Assembly (NCBI GenBank): GCA_009746045.1
Contig: RPFO01000041.1
Coordinates: 6,713,302-6,777,301 of the forward strand
DNA: 64,000 nt
Origin: Mesostigma viride
Taxonomy: Eukaryota; Streptophyta; Mesostigmatophyceae; Mesostigmatales; Mesostigmataceae
Direction: 5' to 3'
Shown: positions 1 through 10,270 of the stretch, one piece after another
How the letters are laid out: the number at the start of each line of letters is the position of its first letter
Numbering within the stretch: the stretch's first letter is position 1
Notes under the pieces: generated by a model
What the model saw: the letters and a program-made list of their open reading frames with translations, nothing else
Told to the model about the DNA's origin: nothing
Database searches by the model: none
Made by a program: the position numbers and the translations under genes

Positions 1-156
1 TCCGCGGCGCTGACGGAAGTCTGGCCCCTGGGAAGCGCCTCCGCGGCGTCCCCCTGCACAGCCCACACACAAGATACCAGGGCATTAGTCGGCGTGTACC
101 TGGTACCCAGCTCCCACACCACTCTCACCCTACACCGCTGTACCGTATGTGGCCTG

Positions 157-3100
157 CTAACGCAACTGGTGCGTCTTCTTGTAAGCTTCTAGTAAGCGGG
201 CGCACCCAGCTAACTCAGTGGCGGTGCGCCAGGAGTCCTCAGACTCATGCTGTGCGAATCGCCATCGCACCCGGTATTGTCGCTGGACCCCTCGTCCCCG
301 TTTGACATCCCGGTGTCCCACGATCGCTGACACCTCATCCTCCTGTTCCCCCGTGTCCGGATTGAACTCCAGCGGGGCTGGGGGATTGACCCTGCCCTGG
401 ATGGTGTTCTGGTGATACAACTTGAGCTGGTCACGGTGGAAACGGTTGGACGTGAGGTTCCATGACACTGGGATGTCTACCTGGAACATGACATCGTCGA
501 ACTTGGTGAGGACCTTGTAGGGACCCAGGAACATGGGACGAAGCTTAGTCTTCAGCTCCTTCTCCACCTTGTGTGAAAATCGTCCGATCTGCGGGCCCTC
601 AACCAGGACCCAATCGCCCACCTCGATGGACGGCGTCCGGTTATCCCGCTTGCCGGCTGTCCTCTCCAGATACCGCTCTGTCGCTGCGCGGTAGCCCTGG
701 ACTGCACTGTTATGCGCCTGGTGCATCCGCTGCAGCAACCGATCAACCCCCTGAAGGGTGTCCAGCTTGACCTGATCCTCGCCCAGTCCGGGGCTCTTAA
801 GCAATTCGGGCGGCGTGAGAGGGTGTCGGCCGGAGTTGAGGAAAAAGGGAGTAAATCCATGGGCGGCCTGGGGGGCATTGTTCAGGGAGAACTCCACCAA
901 GCCTAGAAGTTCCTCCCAATTGCTGCCCACCGCGTCGGTGTAGTGTCGCATGGTCTCTTGCACTGTACGGTTCAACCGCTCCACCAGATGCGACGACGAG
1001 CTGTGGTAGGCCGTGCCCAGCGAAACCTTAGTGCCCAGCCGTTCGAAAAACTCCTGCCAGAATTTGGCCGTGAAGAGCTTGTCGCGGTCGGAGATGAACT
1101 GTCGGCTGAGCCCGTGGAACCGAAACACGTGCGTCAGGTATATCTTGGCGCACTCCTCCGCCGTGAGGTCGGCCGGACACGGGGCCAAGTGACACATGCG
1201 CGTCAGGCGGTCCACGAACACCAAGACCATGCTGTTGCCGCTCTTCGTCTTCTTGAACGGGCCGATGAAGTCCATCATGATAGAATCCCAAGGACCCATC
1301 GGGTCAGGCAACGTCTTAGGGACGGCTTGAGAGCCCGTGTTCCTGGACTTCATGATCTGGCACGAGGGGCACTGGCGCACATACGTCTCAATGTACTCCT
1401 TCATCCCCGGCCAGTAGAAATGCTTGCGGGCCCGGGGAAAGAGGCGGTGACTTCCTTGATGTCCGCCTAGAAGGGAATCATGGAGCTCGTGGAGCAAGGC
1501 GGCCCTACAAAGCTCAGGGACATACAACCGCCATTCCTCCGGCTGGACACTCACGAACAGGCGCCCATCCTGGAACTTGCAAGGGAAGGCGCCCATCTGC
1601 TGGGGATGTGCCCGGATGGCCTCAAGCGCCGCTTCCTCCGTGACCGTGAAACGACTGATCATCGTCTCTAGGTCCGACGTAACTGTGAACGCGTCCGCGG
1701 CCGAGTCCTCCGCATCCGTACTCGCCTGGTTGACGAATTCTGAGAAGACTGTGGGTGGGCCGAGCGGCTGAAGCTGAAAAATTCCTCGGGGCGGCACCAC
1801 ATGACTAAGGGGCACGCGCGTATGCGACCCCTCCCCCTCCCCGGGGGTGTCCACGTCCTCGTGGGCGCGCGGCCGAGCCGGTTCATCTAGGAGGGGTGAC
1901 AAGTCATCCATGGTGGTGTGTCCAAGATGAAACAGGGGGCGGGCCCGGGGAGACCGTGGCTCCACGCCATAGGCGGTCCCCGGGGCGGCCACTGGGACAC
2001 AGGTGGTATGAAGCACGTCCATGTCCTCGTAGAACCAATAGTCCGCCCGTCGCGAGAGGGCGTCGGGCACCACGTTGTCCGCACCCTTGACATATTGGAT
2101 CTTGAACGGCGCAAATTGCGACAAGTACTCCATCCACCGCGCTTGGCGGGGCGTCAGATTGGGCTGCACCAGGAGGTGGGTGAGCGGCCGGTGGTCAGTG
2201 TGGATTACCAGGCGGTGGGGGTCGAGATCCCCCTGCTCACTAATGGCCACCGAAAACTGGGCCCCCAGAAGATGATGACGCCACGTGTGGCAGCTGTAAA
2301 CTACTGCCAGGAGTTCCTGTTGATGCACTGGATAATTCCGCTCCGCCGGAATCATTGTGCGTGAAATGTACTCGATGGGCTGAAGGCCCTTGCCTTGATC
2401 CTGCAGGAGAACACCCCCGATGGCCACCTTGCTGGCGTCGGTAGCCACGACGAAAGGAAGGGACGGGTCCGGCAGGACGAGGACAGGCGCTGTGGTGAGG
2501 TGGCGCTTAAGTGCCTCGAAGGCCTGTTGGCACTGCTCAGCCCAAAGGAACTGGGTACCCTTCTTGAGAAGAGCGTTGATCGGGGCGGCGATGGTGGCAA
2601 ACCTCGGAATGAACCGCCGGTAGTAGGATGCCAACCCCAGGAAACTGCGCACCCCTTTCACGTCCGTGGGGACCGGCCATTGCTGGACGGCCTCGATCTT
2701 CTCCGGGTCGGTCGCGATACCGTCCGCGGACAGGGTATGGCCCAGAAAGGGCACACAGCGACCGGCGCGCACCTTGGCCTTCCGCGCCGACAGGTGCTCG
2801 TCTTCCATGATCTGCAGCACTGCGTCAACATCCTCCAGGTGCTCCTCGAACGTCTTGGAGTACACCAGGATGTCGTCCAGGTACGCCAGCGCGCACGTGC
2901 GCTTGTAGGTCCAGGGCGGGCGCGCCCCCTTCTGCGGGTCCGTCAGATCCTTGGAGACCTGCGGTAGGTGGGCCGTGCCCATCACCGGACGGAGGATGTC
3001 GTTCATCAGCATCTGGAAAGACGCAGGCGAATTACACAGGCCCATTGCCGCCACCCGAAACTGGTAGTGACCGAAGGGCGTGGCGAACCCGGTCTTGTGG

Positions 3101-3402
3101 CAGTCTTCCGGCGCGATGCGCAGCTGCCAAAACCCGTCCGCACCGTCGATGACGGTGAAACACGTAGCCCCTTGGACACGGTTGAAGATGTCGTCGATCC
3201 GCGGTAGAGGATACCGGGACTTGACAGTGATGGCGTTCAGCTTCCGGTAGTCAGTCACCCACCGCCACTTGCCCCCTGGCTTGGGAACGAGCAGCACGCC
3301 CGCTGAGTAGGGGCTGTTGCTGGGTTCAATGAGTCCGGCGTCGAGCAGCGAAATGAGGATCTTCTTGAGCTCCACCAGCTCGACTGGGCCCATGCGGTAC
3401 AT
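157..3402 (-). CDS. Ty3/gypsy pol: RT, RNase H, integrase, chromodomain
   Basis: This frame encodes reverse transcriptase, RNase H and integrase for copying and inserting the element. The RT starts near MYRMGPVEL and has its YLDD catalytic box at residues 174-177, after an insertion of about 30 residues that normal gypsy RTs lack. RNase H has the ATDAS motif. The integrase zinc finger is seen around CPSCQ, and the core has MMDFIGP, SDRDKLF and LVERLNR for the DDE triad. The last 55 residues (EVSAIVGHRD to DSWRTATEL) look like a chromodomain, known in chromoviruses for targeting modified histone H3. The frame is open to about 3470, upstream of the first ATG, so pol is probably expressed by a frameshift from the protease frame. 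The frame is intact over 1081 codons. Confidence 0.9.
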   Translation of the reverse strand: MYRMGPVELVELKKILISLLDAGLIEPSNSPYSAGVLLVPKPGGKWRWVTDYRKLNAITVKSRYPLPRIDDIFNRVQGATCFTVIDGADGFWQLRIAPEDCHKTGFATPFGHYQFRVAAMGLCNSPASFQMLMNDILRPVMGTAHLPQVSKDLTDPQKGARPPWTYKRTCALAYLDDILVYSKTFEEHLEDVDAVLQIMEDEHLSARKAKVRAGRCVPFLGHTLSADGIATDPEKIEAVQQWPVPTDVKGVRSFLGLASYYRRFIPRFATIAAPINALLKKGTQFLWAEQCQQAFEALKRHLTTAPVLVLPDPSLPFVVATDASKVAIGGVLLQDQGKGLQPIEYISRTMIPAERNYPVHQQELLAVVYSCHTWRHHLLGAQFSVAISEQGDLDPHRLVIHTDHRPLTHLLVQPNLTPRQARWMEYLSQFAPFKIQYVKGADNVVPDALSRRADYWFYEDMDVLHTTCVPVAAPGTAYGVEPRSPRARPLFHLGHTTMDDLSPLLDEPARPRAHEDVDTPGEGEGSHTRVPLSHVVPPRGIFQLQPLGPPTVFSEFVNQASTDAEDSAADAFTVTSDLETMISRFTVTEEAALEAIRAHPQQMGAFPCKFQDGRLFVSVQPEEWRLYVPELCRAALLHELHDSLLGGHQGSHRLFPRARKHFYWPGMKEYIETYVRQCPSCQIMKSRNTGSQAVPKTLPDPMGPWDSIMMDFIGPFKKTKSGNSMVLVFVDRLTRMCHLAPCPADLTAEECAKIYLTHVFRFHGLSRQFISDRDKLFTAKFWQEFFERLGTKVSLGTAYHSSSSHLVERLNRTVQETMRHYTDAVGSNWEELLGLVEFSLNNAPQAAHGFTPFFLNSGRHPLTPPELLKSPGLGEDQVKLDTLQGVDRLLQRMHQAHNSAVQGYRAATERYLERTAGKRDNRTPSIEVGDWVLVEGPQIGRFSHKVEKELKTKLRPMFLGPYKVLTKFDDVMFQVDIPVSWNLTSNRFHRDQLKLYHQNTIQGRVNPPAPLEFNPDTGEQEDEVSAIVGHRDVKRGRGVQRQYRVRWRFAQHESEDSWRTATELAGCARLLEAYKKTHQLR

Positions 3403-4307
3403 GGGAGACGCTGTCGGACCAGAACCCTCCTGGACCTGGATACAGTACGGTGTAGCACCGTCGAGCGATTGGGAGGGAACTGGGGGGTGCGATCTGCGAA
3501 GAGAGTAGCGCGCTTTTCCAAGACGGCGTTGAACCGCGCCAGCTCGTCCGGAGTGAAGCCGACACCGATCTCGTTGAGCATGGCCTGAGTGCTGTCCAGG
3601 TCTATACGGTACATCGCATACTCCTTGCCCTTCCGAAGTTGACGTGCCAGCGTCTTGCTACTCATCAGGATCTGGGACGCTGGTCGAGGCCCGTCCGCCG
3701 AGCGCTCGTGTGTAATGTTATGGACCTCGGCGGCCTGTGCCCTATACTCACTGTCGGGGCACCAAAAGGATCCATCCGGAAACCAGACTACCCGTCGGCG
3801 TACACTGATGTCTACATCCTGCTTGTCCAACCAGTCCACTCCAATGATGATGTCTGCAGCGCCCAGCGGCGCAATAGTCGCCACCAGGTCCACCGGCGTG
3901 CCCTGCAGCACACCCTTGATGTCTGCTAGGCCCGGCGATTGGTGTCGCCGGCCATCCGAATAGGTGACATGCACTGCCGTGGTGTGTGGTCGGGGAACCA
4001 GGCCCAGCCGGCGCACCAGGGCCTCGTTGATGAAGGACGTGGAGGCGCCGGTGTCGACCAAAAACTTCACGTCCATGACCGTTTTCTCCTTCAAATACGG
4101 ATCAAGGACGGTGGGAGGAACCAGTAACCCTCCACTGAAAAGAAACAAATGTCGCGAGCCTCCTTGAGATGCACGCGCCGCCGGTTGGGTGGCCGCGTCT
4201 GAAGCCACGTTATTGACGTCTACCTCTACTCTAATTGACTCCGCGTCCGGACTACCATCTGATTTCTCTACCCTATCCTCTACCCCGGGGCCCAAGCCCA
4301 CGGGCAA
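3255..4307 (-). CDS. Gypsy aspartic protease (retropepsin) frame
   Basis: A retropepsin that would cut the Gag-Pol polyprotein. The active site is VDTGAS, followed by the flap-like region and the second conserved stretch IIIGVDWLD. The real protease runs from roughly residue 70 to 180; the rest links it to gag upstream and RT downstream. The frame is offset from gag (stop at 4313) and from pol. The useful coding sense leaves this frame near 3460-3470, where the pol frame takes over, so residues after about 280 are out-of-frame tail. The offset is either a programmed frameshift or a one-base mutation; I cannot tell which. Confidence 0.8.
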   Translation of the reverse strand: MPVGLGPGVEDRVEKSDGSPDAESIRVEVDVNNVASDAATQPAARASQGGSRHLFLFSGGLLVPPTVLDPYLKEKTVMDVKFLVDTGASTSFINEALVRRLGLVPRPHTTAVHVTYSDGRRHQSPGLADIKGVLQGTPVDLVATIAPLGAADIIIGVDWLDKQDVDISVRRRVVWFPDGSFWCPDSEYRAQAAEVHNITHERSADGPRPASQILMSSKTLARQLRKGKEYAMYRIDLDSTQAMLNEIGVGFTPDELARFNAVLEKRATLFADRTPQFPPNRSTVLHRTVSRSRRVLVRQRLPCTAWAQSSWWSSRRSSFRCSTPDSLNPATAPTQRACCSFPSQGASGGG

Positions 4308-4312
4308 GGCTA

Positions 4313-5407
4313 CTACTCCCGAGGAGCGGTGGGACGGGAGGCCGCCTCGCCCGACCGCCCGCCCTCTTCCCCCCCCTCCTCCTCTTCGTCAGCCTGCTCC
4401 TCGTCGTCATACTCGTAGCCAGCCACGGCGTGCGTCTGGCCGGAAGAGGAGGACTGTCGCCGCGCCTCAATCTCGTTAACCACACGCAACACGCCCTTGG
4501 TAGAGCTGGTCGCGGGCGGTCGCGGCTGCTGGTACTGAGTCGGGACCTGTCGGGCATGCTGCAGGCGAGCCGCACGCTCGCCCGCGTTGCGGGGTCGGTC
4601 CCGGGGACCGGAGGAGTCGGGGCGACTGCCGAAGGCTGGACCAGAGAAGCGAACGCTGGGTTCCATCTCCCCTGCACCGCGACCGGCGTGCTTGCCCCGG
4701 AGCTTGGGGCAGTCGCGCTTGAGGTAGCCCACCTCGCTGCACATGAAGCACCGCGCCTTACTAGCGTCGATCGCGTTGACACCCTGGTCAGTGTAGCCAT
4801 CATCAGGGTCGTCGAGGTAATCGTCCTCCTCCTCGCCGGCGAACTCAGTGGAGTACATCTGATTCACCCGCCTCGGGGGAGCTGGCCTGAAGAAACGACG
4901 CACTGAGGGTGCACGCCCGCGAGCCACCACGTCGGCCACCTGCAGAAGGTATCTCTGGATATTCAAGATGTCCCACTCCTCCCAAGGAACCTCCGCGTAG
5001 TGCTTCAGCACCTCGTCCTGCAGCTCGGGGCTGAGTGCCTCGATGAATCTGATCTTGTACTCGTACCAGGTCATGTCGGTCAGGTAAGCGGCACTGGACT
5101 CAAACTTGGACAGGAACTCGCGATAAGGAGTGGTCCCCTGGCGCAGCTTGCCGAAGGCGAGTCGCTCGTGGATTACCGCATCTGGGGGCACCAACTTGCG
5201 GCGCACCCGGTCCATCAGTTCCTCCACGGTTTGCGGGTACGACTGGGATGCGATGCTCTCACAGTTTAAGATGCTCACCACCGAGGGGTCCATGCAGGTG
5301 TTGACCACATGCGGGATCAAATCACAGGTGGCAAGTTCCCAGCTGTTGTGATTGCACCAGACGGTATTTTGTGAGCTCACGCTCGTATTATCTATGACTT
5401 GCGGCAT
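4313..5407 (-). CDS. Gypsy Gag with altered zinc knuckle
   Basis: The capsid/nucleocapsid protein that packages element RNA. I take the start as the ATG at 5407 (MPQVIDN), because the upstream open stretch to 5539 lies in the structured leader block shared with the small element at 28890-29622. The middle has the helical gag pattern (YREFLSKFESSAAYL, WYEYKIRFIEAL). A CCHC-like knuckle reads CFMCSEVGYLKRDC, with tyrosine where the zinc-binding histidine should be. The C-terminus is acidic and glycine-rich. The gag stop is followed closely by the protease frame. Confidence 0.8.
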   Translation of the reverse strand: MPQVIDNTSVSSQNTVWCNHNSWELATCDLIPHVVNTCMDPSVVSILNCESIASQSYPQTVEELMDRVRRKLVPPDAVIHERLAFGKLRQGTTPYREFLSKFESSAAYLTDMTWYEYKIRFIEALSPELQDEVLKHYAEVPWEEWDILNIQRYLLQVADVVARGRAPSVRRFFRPAPPRRVNQMYSTEFAGEEEDDYLDDPDDGYTDQGVNAIDASKARCFMCSEVGYLKRDCPKLRGKHAGRGAGEMEPSVRFSGPAFGSRPDSSGPRDRPRNAGERAARLQHARQVPTQYQQPRPPATSSTKGVLRVVNEIEARRQSSSSGQTHAVAGYEYDDEEQADEEEEGGEEGGRSGEAASRPTAPRE

Positions 5408-5671
5408 ACTCAAAGGGGGAGGGGCGGCCGCAGTAGTCAGTCCGACTAGAAGTGAGGGGGGGGGTAGTGTGGACCGGGGGTGGCGCGGCGCCACTGGCCT
5501 ATTGGTCAGTGGGCAGCCTGGCGCGCGCCACGGCACCACTGGCCTTTTAGGTCAGTGGGCTGGCGCGCGTCACGGTGCCACTGGCCTTTTGGTCAGTGGG
5601 CTGGCACGCGCCACCCCAGGGCGGTCCGACTACTTAGGGTTGTGGTACTGCCACAACTAGGCCTCTTTGCA
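5367..5671 (-). repeat. Gypsy A leader block with three hairpins
   Basis: This 305-bp block recurs at 29088-29392. It contains three tandem copies, about 42-45 bp apart (5491-5512, 5536-5558, 5578-5599), of a perfect or near-perfect hairpin CCACTG-GCC-TTTT-GGT-CAGTGG. Copies of GTCCGACTA sit near both ends. It is the 5' leader and start of gag in the minus orientation. Conservation in a deletion derivative suggests a cis-acting role such as packaging or dimerisation (inference). Confidence 0.7.
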
Positions 5672-5972
5672 GCTGTCGCGACCATCGAAATTCGGTGGCG
5701 GCTGGCCATGGCGGCACAAGCCCAAATTAGTCGATGACTACCAGCCTTCCCGTTTATTCGGGAGGGCCCAGAGTGATTTAAATTTTTGGCCGCCGAGGGG
5801 GGAAGGTGGCGGGGCCCCTGTTTGTCGAAGTACAGGACTCGATTTCCACTGCATTCTTTGGGCGCCGACCGACACTATGGAACATCATCTCCTGCCACGA
5901 GATGATTTGGGCAGGCCAGGCCACAGTCGACGGGACCTGTGGAATAGTGCAGGCGGGTGGTAAAAATCGTGA
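5672..5972. other. Unassigned stretch between two elements
   Basis: No gene seen. This should hold the 5' LTR of gypsy A, but no second copy is in the window, so its edges cannot be set. Confidence 0.4.
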
Positions 5973-5977
5973 GATGG
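5973..5977. repeat. Target site duplication GATGG (left)
   Basis: GATGG lies directly left of the LTR-like repeat at 5978 and again directly right of its partner at 14372-14376. A 5-bp match at exactly the repeat borders is what an LTR-element integrase leaves. Confidence 0.6.
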
Positions 5978-6635
5978 ATTTGCGCAGCAACTCGTCAGCA
6001 GAGCTTGTGAGCTCCTGGTCCTTGCCGGCTGGAATGACCCTAGGCTGCTGGCTAGCAACCTTTATCCTCACACCAGGCCTACGACCCTCGATAGGCTCGC
6101 CACTCGTCGTGACGACCATTGAAGGTTCGTGTGTGAAGACGCTCGTTGCCTCGTTGAGCCTCGAGCTATATGCAACCTCGTTCCATCCTTGTTCCTCGGT
6201 CATGAGCAACGCTGGGCAACGCTACATTGCCAGAGCCTCGTATCGCTGCCCTGCATCCTTGTTGCAGGCAGCATACAGGAATCTCTGGCTATCCTGTGTC
6301 TAGGACAGCACAGGACCTGCCACAGTCCTGCAAGGACTTACATCCTTGCAGACCTGCTGGCTGGTTACTGGCTTCTACTAGCCACAGTACCGTTGAGCCC
6401 TCAGTACACTGTGTCCCAGTCACGTGAGAGTACAGGCTAAGCCTGTGCAGGCACGGCCTGCCACGTGTCCTGTCCACTATGCCCTGAGTGTGCCCCGCCC
6501 TCGCCCACCGGTCGGCAGTACTTCGGGACTTGATAACTTTCTAGTCCCTTGTCTGTTCTAGGCGGTTGACACGGCGTTGGAAAGGTCTCCTCAACCTGCA
6601 TCCATCTAGCACATTGGTGCCCCAATATGCTAACT
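5978..6635 (-). repeat. LTR-like direct repeat (3' LTR of Copia unit)
   Basis: This 658-bp sequence matches 13718-14371 almost base for base; I noted one 4-bp indel (TTGA at about 6119). Both copies point the same way and are bordered by the GATGG duplication. The ends (AGTTAGC...GCAAAT on the minus strand) are not the usual TG...CA, which is the main reason for doubt. Confidence 0.65.
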
Positions 6636-7571
6636 CCAACCCTTTCTTGTTTTGGAGCTTGGACCAGCCTGAGAACCTATCAGCCACTGTCCCCACAAGC
6701 CTTCAGACATCTGATCCCTCCCAGAGACCAGACCTGCCTTTTCTTTTGGAACCTGAGGTGCCTCCAAATATTAGCTAGGCCTGCTCATTGGTTCAAAGGT
6801 TGCCCTCTGACCCACATGACATCCCAACCCTTTCTTTGGGAACCTGGTGTAGATTAAAGTTAGGTCTTCACTTAGTCAGAGGAGTTTGGATAGAGGAGTC
6901 CATGAACGTACTATTGTGAGTTCCTGGTCATCCAGTTATCACAGGCGCCCGTTCATATGGCGCCCGCCACGGAGCCTCCTTTATCTTTTAAATCCTTCCA
7001 AAGACTGAGAGAGCCCTGACAAATGTTAGCCAACACATGGGGAGCCCATGTCCTCACTGAGGGATAAACTCAGGATTCATACATGCCAGGCTGAGGTCAG
7101 CTGGGGAATCGAACCCCACCCCATCTCCTCCAGGTTTGGATCAGCTCCTGGAACTGAGCATCACAAACAACAAACATGACAATAACAAGATTATGTTTTA
7201 TTATAAAGGAGTATAACCCATAGTGAGGCCCCTGGCAACCACGTCCAACATGGTCACACAACCAGGGATTTTATTAGCATGCAACAGGTTGGTTACAGAG
7301 AATATATACAAATGTACAGCAACCTGTTAGAGCCAACACTTGGGCTGCCCTTGCAGGGTCCATTCCATGAAGACCCAAGGCCCATTACAAAGTCCTTAAG
7401 ACTCTTCTGCAGCTCCATGACAGAGCCAGGCGAAATTCTCAGCCAGGGGAGTGACTCCACCCTGACCCCTGTCCAGCAGAGTGTGTCTGAACTCTGAAGG
7501 ACCTGCTGTCAGCCACCACGTGGCTGCCCAGCCCACTGGGATGCCTCCCACCTAGAGCAAGGCTGTTTGGT
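6636..7571 (-). other. 3' untranslated region of Copia unit
   Basis: No coding frame of note. The part 7190-7571 aligns by eye with 52320-52683, the 3' region of the second Copia copy, including a shared AATAAA-type signal (minus strand, about 7270) and the stretch GGTTGTGTGACCATG. The part 6636-7190 has no partner in the window. Confidence 0.6.
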
Positions 7572-8968
7572 CTACTCTGGCCCTCCCCCCTTGGAGGCCA
7601 TGAGCCCACGAAGCAAAGGGTATTGCAGCTCAGCCTTCTCCTCCAGCTTGGTGAGAGCATCTGCAGGGTTGTCCACGCCAGCCACATGTTCAATGTTAGC
7701 TAAGCAAGACATTTCCTTGAGCAACAAATAATCAAGGTCCCTGCTCCTGGCCAGCTGCCTGTGCACAAACTGCACCATGCCCATGCTGTCAGTTCTTACC
7801 AGTGTGTGCATCTGCAACCGACAGGAAGCCACTTGACATAGCTGGTAAAATAGCTCCCTCAAGTAAAGAGCAGTATGAAGCCCTTCACAGATTGCCCTGC
7901 ACTCAGCAATGTCACTGCTGGGAGTTACCCTGTTTTGCAACCGACTGTACCAGCAGACCAGAGAGGACTGTTCCTGCACCAGGGATATTAATGCTGCTGC
8001 ACGGCCCCTGACCTCTGTGACCTTCCTACTATCCATAGAACTGTCCACATAGAGCATCATGTCAAAAGGCCTGTACAAATCCAAAGGACCCAGCATGAGA
8101 GGGGGAGACATGCGAACAGCCTCTACCACTCTCTCAGCACCCACCTCAACCAGTTGGGAATCGGTCAACCGACTCAGTACCAACAGGTCAGGAGCACAAA
8201 TGCTGGCCAGCCATGCCAACATACCTCGTATTGTTGCACATCTGGCCTGGGTGATGGGCTCCTGCAAGGCATCTATGATCTGCTGAGGATAATCCTTACC
8301 ACCCTCCAGCTGGATGGACCATGTACCCTGCTGATGGACCAAGGTCGCCTGCATTCCACAAAACACCATGGGCTCATTCTCAACCATGTACTGGATCTTA
8401 CCCAGTTCAAACCGTTTCTGGATCCTGGCCAGAGTCAACTCTTGCCAAGTGGGATGGCCCAGGAGATGCAGATCATCACCATGCAGGGAGGCAAACGCTG
8501 GCAGCCCCTCATAGCTACCCTGAAACAGACAAGGATCAACTGGAGAGACTGAGAGACCACAGACAGACCTGAGGTACTTCTCCAAGCTCTTCCTCCAGAT
8601 GATGGGACTCGATCTAAGGCCTTCCACGCCTTTGAGAATCCTCAAATACCTCGTCTTCAGCTCTGCCCTCCACACTGCAGGCACCTTAACAAAGAAAGGG
8701 GGTATTGTGCGCCAAGTATCCTGTGCTTCCTGCTGATCACCCTTAAGAAAAGCCCTCTTGAAATCTACCAACACAGAGCTATAGGGTATCCCCTTCTGCA
8801 GAAAAGACAAGTAAATGCACAACAAAATCCTCCATGTATCATGCAGCATCCCTGGTGTGTAAAGCTCCTCATCTGCTAACTGTCCAGTGCCATGGTACTC
8901 AGTCACAACTGGTCTAACATGTGGCACCTGCACGCCATCTACCTCCTTGAGCTTGAGGACAAACATCA
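7572..8968 (-). pseudogene. Copia-type reverse transcriptase and RNase H
   Basis: The catalytic half of a Copia pol. The RT has VDFKRAFLKGD (Copia LDVKTAFLNG-like) and LHGDDLHLLG, where YVDD is normal. RNase H follows with YVDSSMDSRK, SSDIAECRAICEGL and VRTDSMGM, and the end is DNPADALTK. The frame is cut from the upstream part by a one-base deletion at about 8969. The second copy at 50613 reads CTCAGATTGATG where this copy has CTCAGTTGATG, so here the break is a mutation and not a programmed shift. Confidence 0.85.
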
Positions 8969-10270
8969 ACTGAGCAGCTGGTGATCCTCAGGGAGGACAT
9001 CCACAGGCTCTGCACAGTTGGCAACTATCCACTCATGCCCAGAAGCAACAAAGCCAAGAGTCCATGCCTTAGCCATCTTGGGGCTTTGCATCATCTCCAC
9101 TAGCTTGCGCCAAGGTACAGGACTCGTTCCTGGGATCTGGTACCTCTGCACACCCAACTCACGTGGGTCAAACGTAGTAGGGAGGATCAGCAGGTCCCCA
9201 GCAATGGGCTCCTTTGTATCAGGACCCTCTGCCTCTAGACCCCTCACAGCCCTTACAGCCACACTAAGACCCTGGGAGTAGCGATATCTCTGCAAGGGAA
9301 GGCGGCCCTGCCCTTCTAATGCTAGCTCCTCAGAGGATATCCTCACCCCTGGTAAGCACAAGAAGTTCTGACCTAGAATGGCAGGCCCCTGATACCCTTC
9401 AACCACACTGAACGTGGTGGGCACCCCCAGGATAGGCACACTCACTTCTCCCAAGATCTTCATGGACACATTCCCAGAGAAATCAGACACAGCTAGGCAG
9501 CTAGGGGATGACCACTGCAAGCCTGCAGCATCCTCTACCCTTAGAATGGACACCTGTGAGTTGGTATCCACTTCTAGTGCTGGTGCCCCACATGACCCCC
9601 ATCCCGTGAGCTTAGATACCTTGGGATCACGCTTGCTGTTCTGCAGAGCTCGAATGATGTCCGCCATAAGCAGCCCCCTGGACTGTGGTGCAGCCCTGGC
9701 CACCTCTGGCCTTGTGACAGACGTCTCAGCAGACTCCTGCTCACCCTCATCCATCCAGGACAGACCATAATCCAAGCATGGTGGGTTAGCATCTGCTGCC
9801 TGGCTCTCATCCTGCTCATCTCCCTCCAAGGGAGGATCAGGGCCGTCTTCAGGCCAGATTGCAGTTGGCCTTCTCTCCTTGACGTGAGCCCAGGATAGCC
9901 TGTACACGTGCTTGGGATTACTCTCCAAAGCCACCAGACAAGAATGGTTAGCTTCCTCAACATGGGTTACCTGCCCATCTTGCCACTTGCCACGCTTGCC
10001 TGGTAATGACGGTTCCTTCCACATCCTGACCCTCAGTCCCACCTGGGGCCTCAGCATTTTCCAACCCTTGTCCTTACGCCTCAATCTGGAAAACACCCTG
10101 TCTGCCTTCTTCAGGCAGGCTGCCACCACGTCCTGTGATAGCATACCAAACTGCAATGCCAGGGGAGAGACTGCCACACCATCATAGTAATAGGTTACCC
10201 TGTGGTTAAGCTGCTCCTCAATCCCCTTACACCAAGCTGCTTTCTCTAGAGCTGATGCCACAACAGGCAC
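8966..10270 (-). pseudogene. Copia integrase C-term, retropepsin-like domain, RT start
   Basis: Residues 1-150 hold the integrase C-terminal region (RVRMWKEPSLPGKRGKW, a basic SH3-like strand set). Residues about 225-320 look like an aspartic protease: VDTNSQVSIL at the active site and PAILGQNFL at the second conserved strand. The end (IVANCAEPVDVLPED) is the entry to RT. Placing the protease after integrase differs from the usual Copia order. The active-site Gly is replaced by Asn, as it also is in the second copy. The N-terminus overlaps the end of the integrase frame by a frame break at about 10265. Confidence 0.7.

Larger units (their letters stand above)
1..5671 (-). mobile_element. Ty3/gypsy chromovirus A (right part, edge-cut)
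   Basis: Three consecutive minus-strand reading frames give gag, aspartic protease and a pol of RT, RNase H, integrase and chromodomain, in the order of Ty3/gypsy chromoviruses. The 3' LTR would lie left of base 1, so LTRs cannot be paired here. The leader block 5367-5671 reappears at 29088-29392 inside a small LTR element, which ties the two to one family. Bases 1-156, beyond the pol stop, hold no frame I can assign and are probably 3' untranslated or LTR sequence. Confidence 0.85.

Noticed and set aside
1028-1470. Many ORFs on both strands inside pol genes
   Set aside because: These are out-of-frame readings of GC-rich retrotransposon coding DNA.
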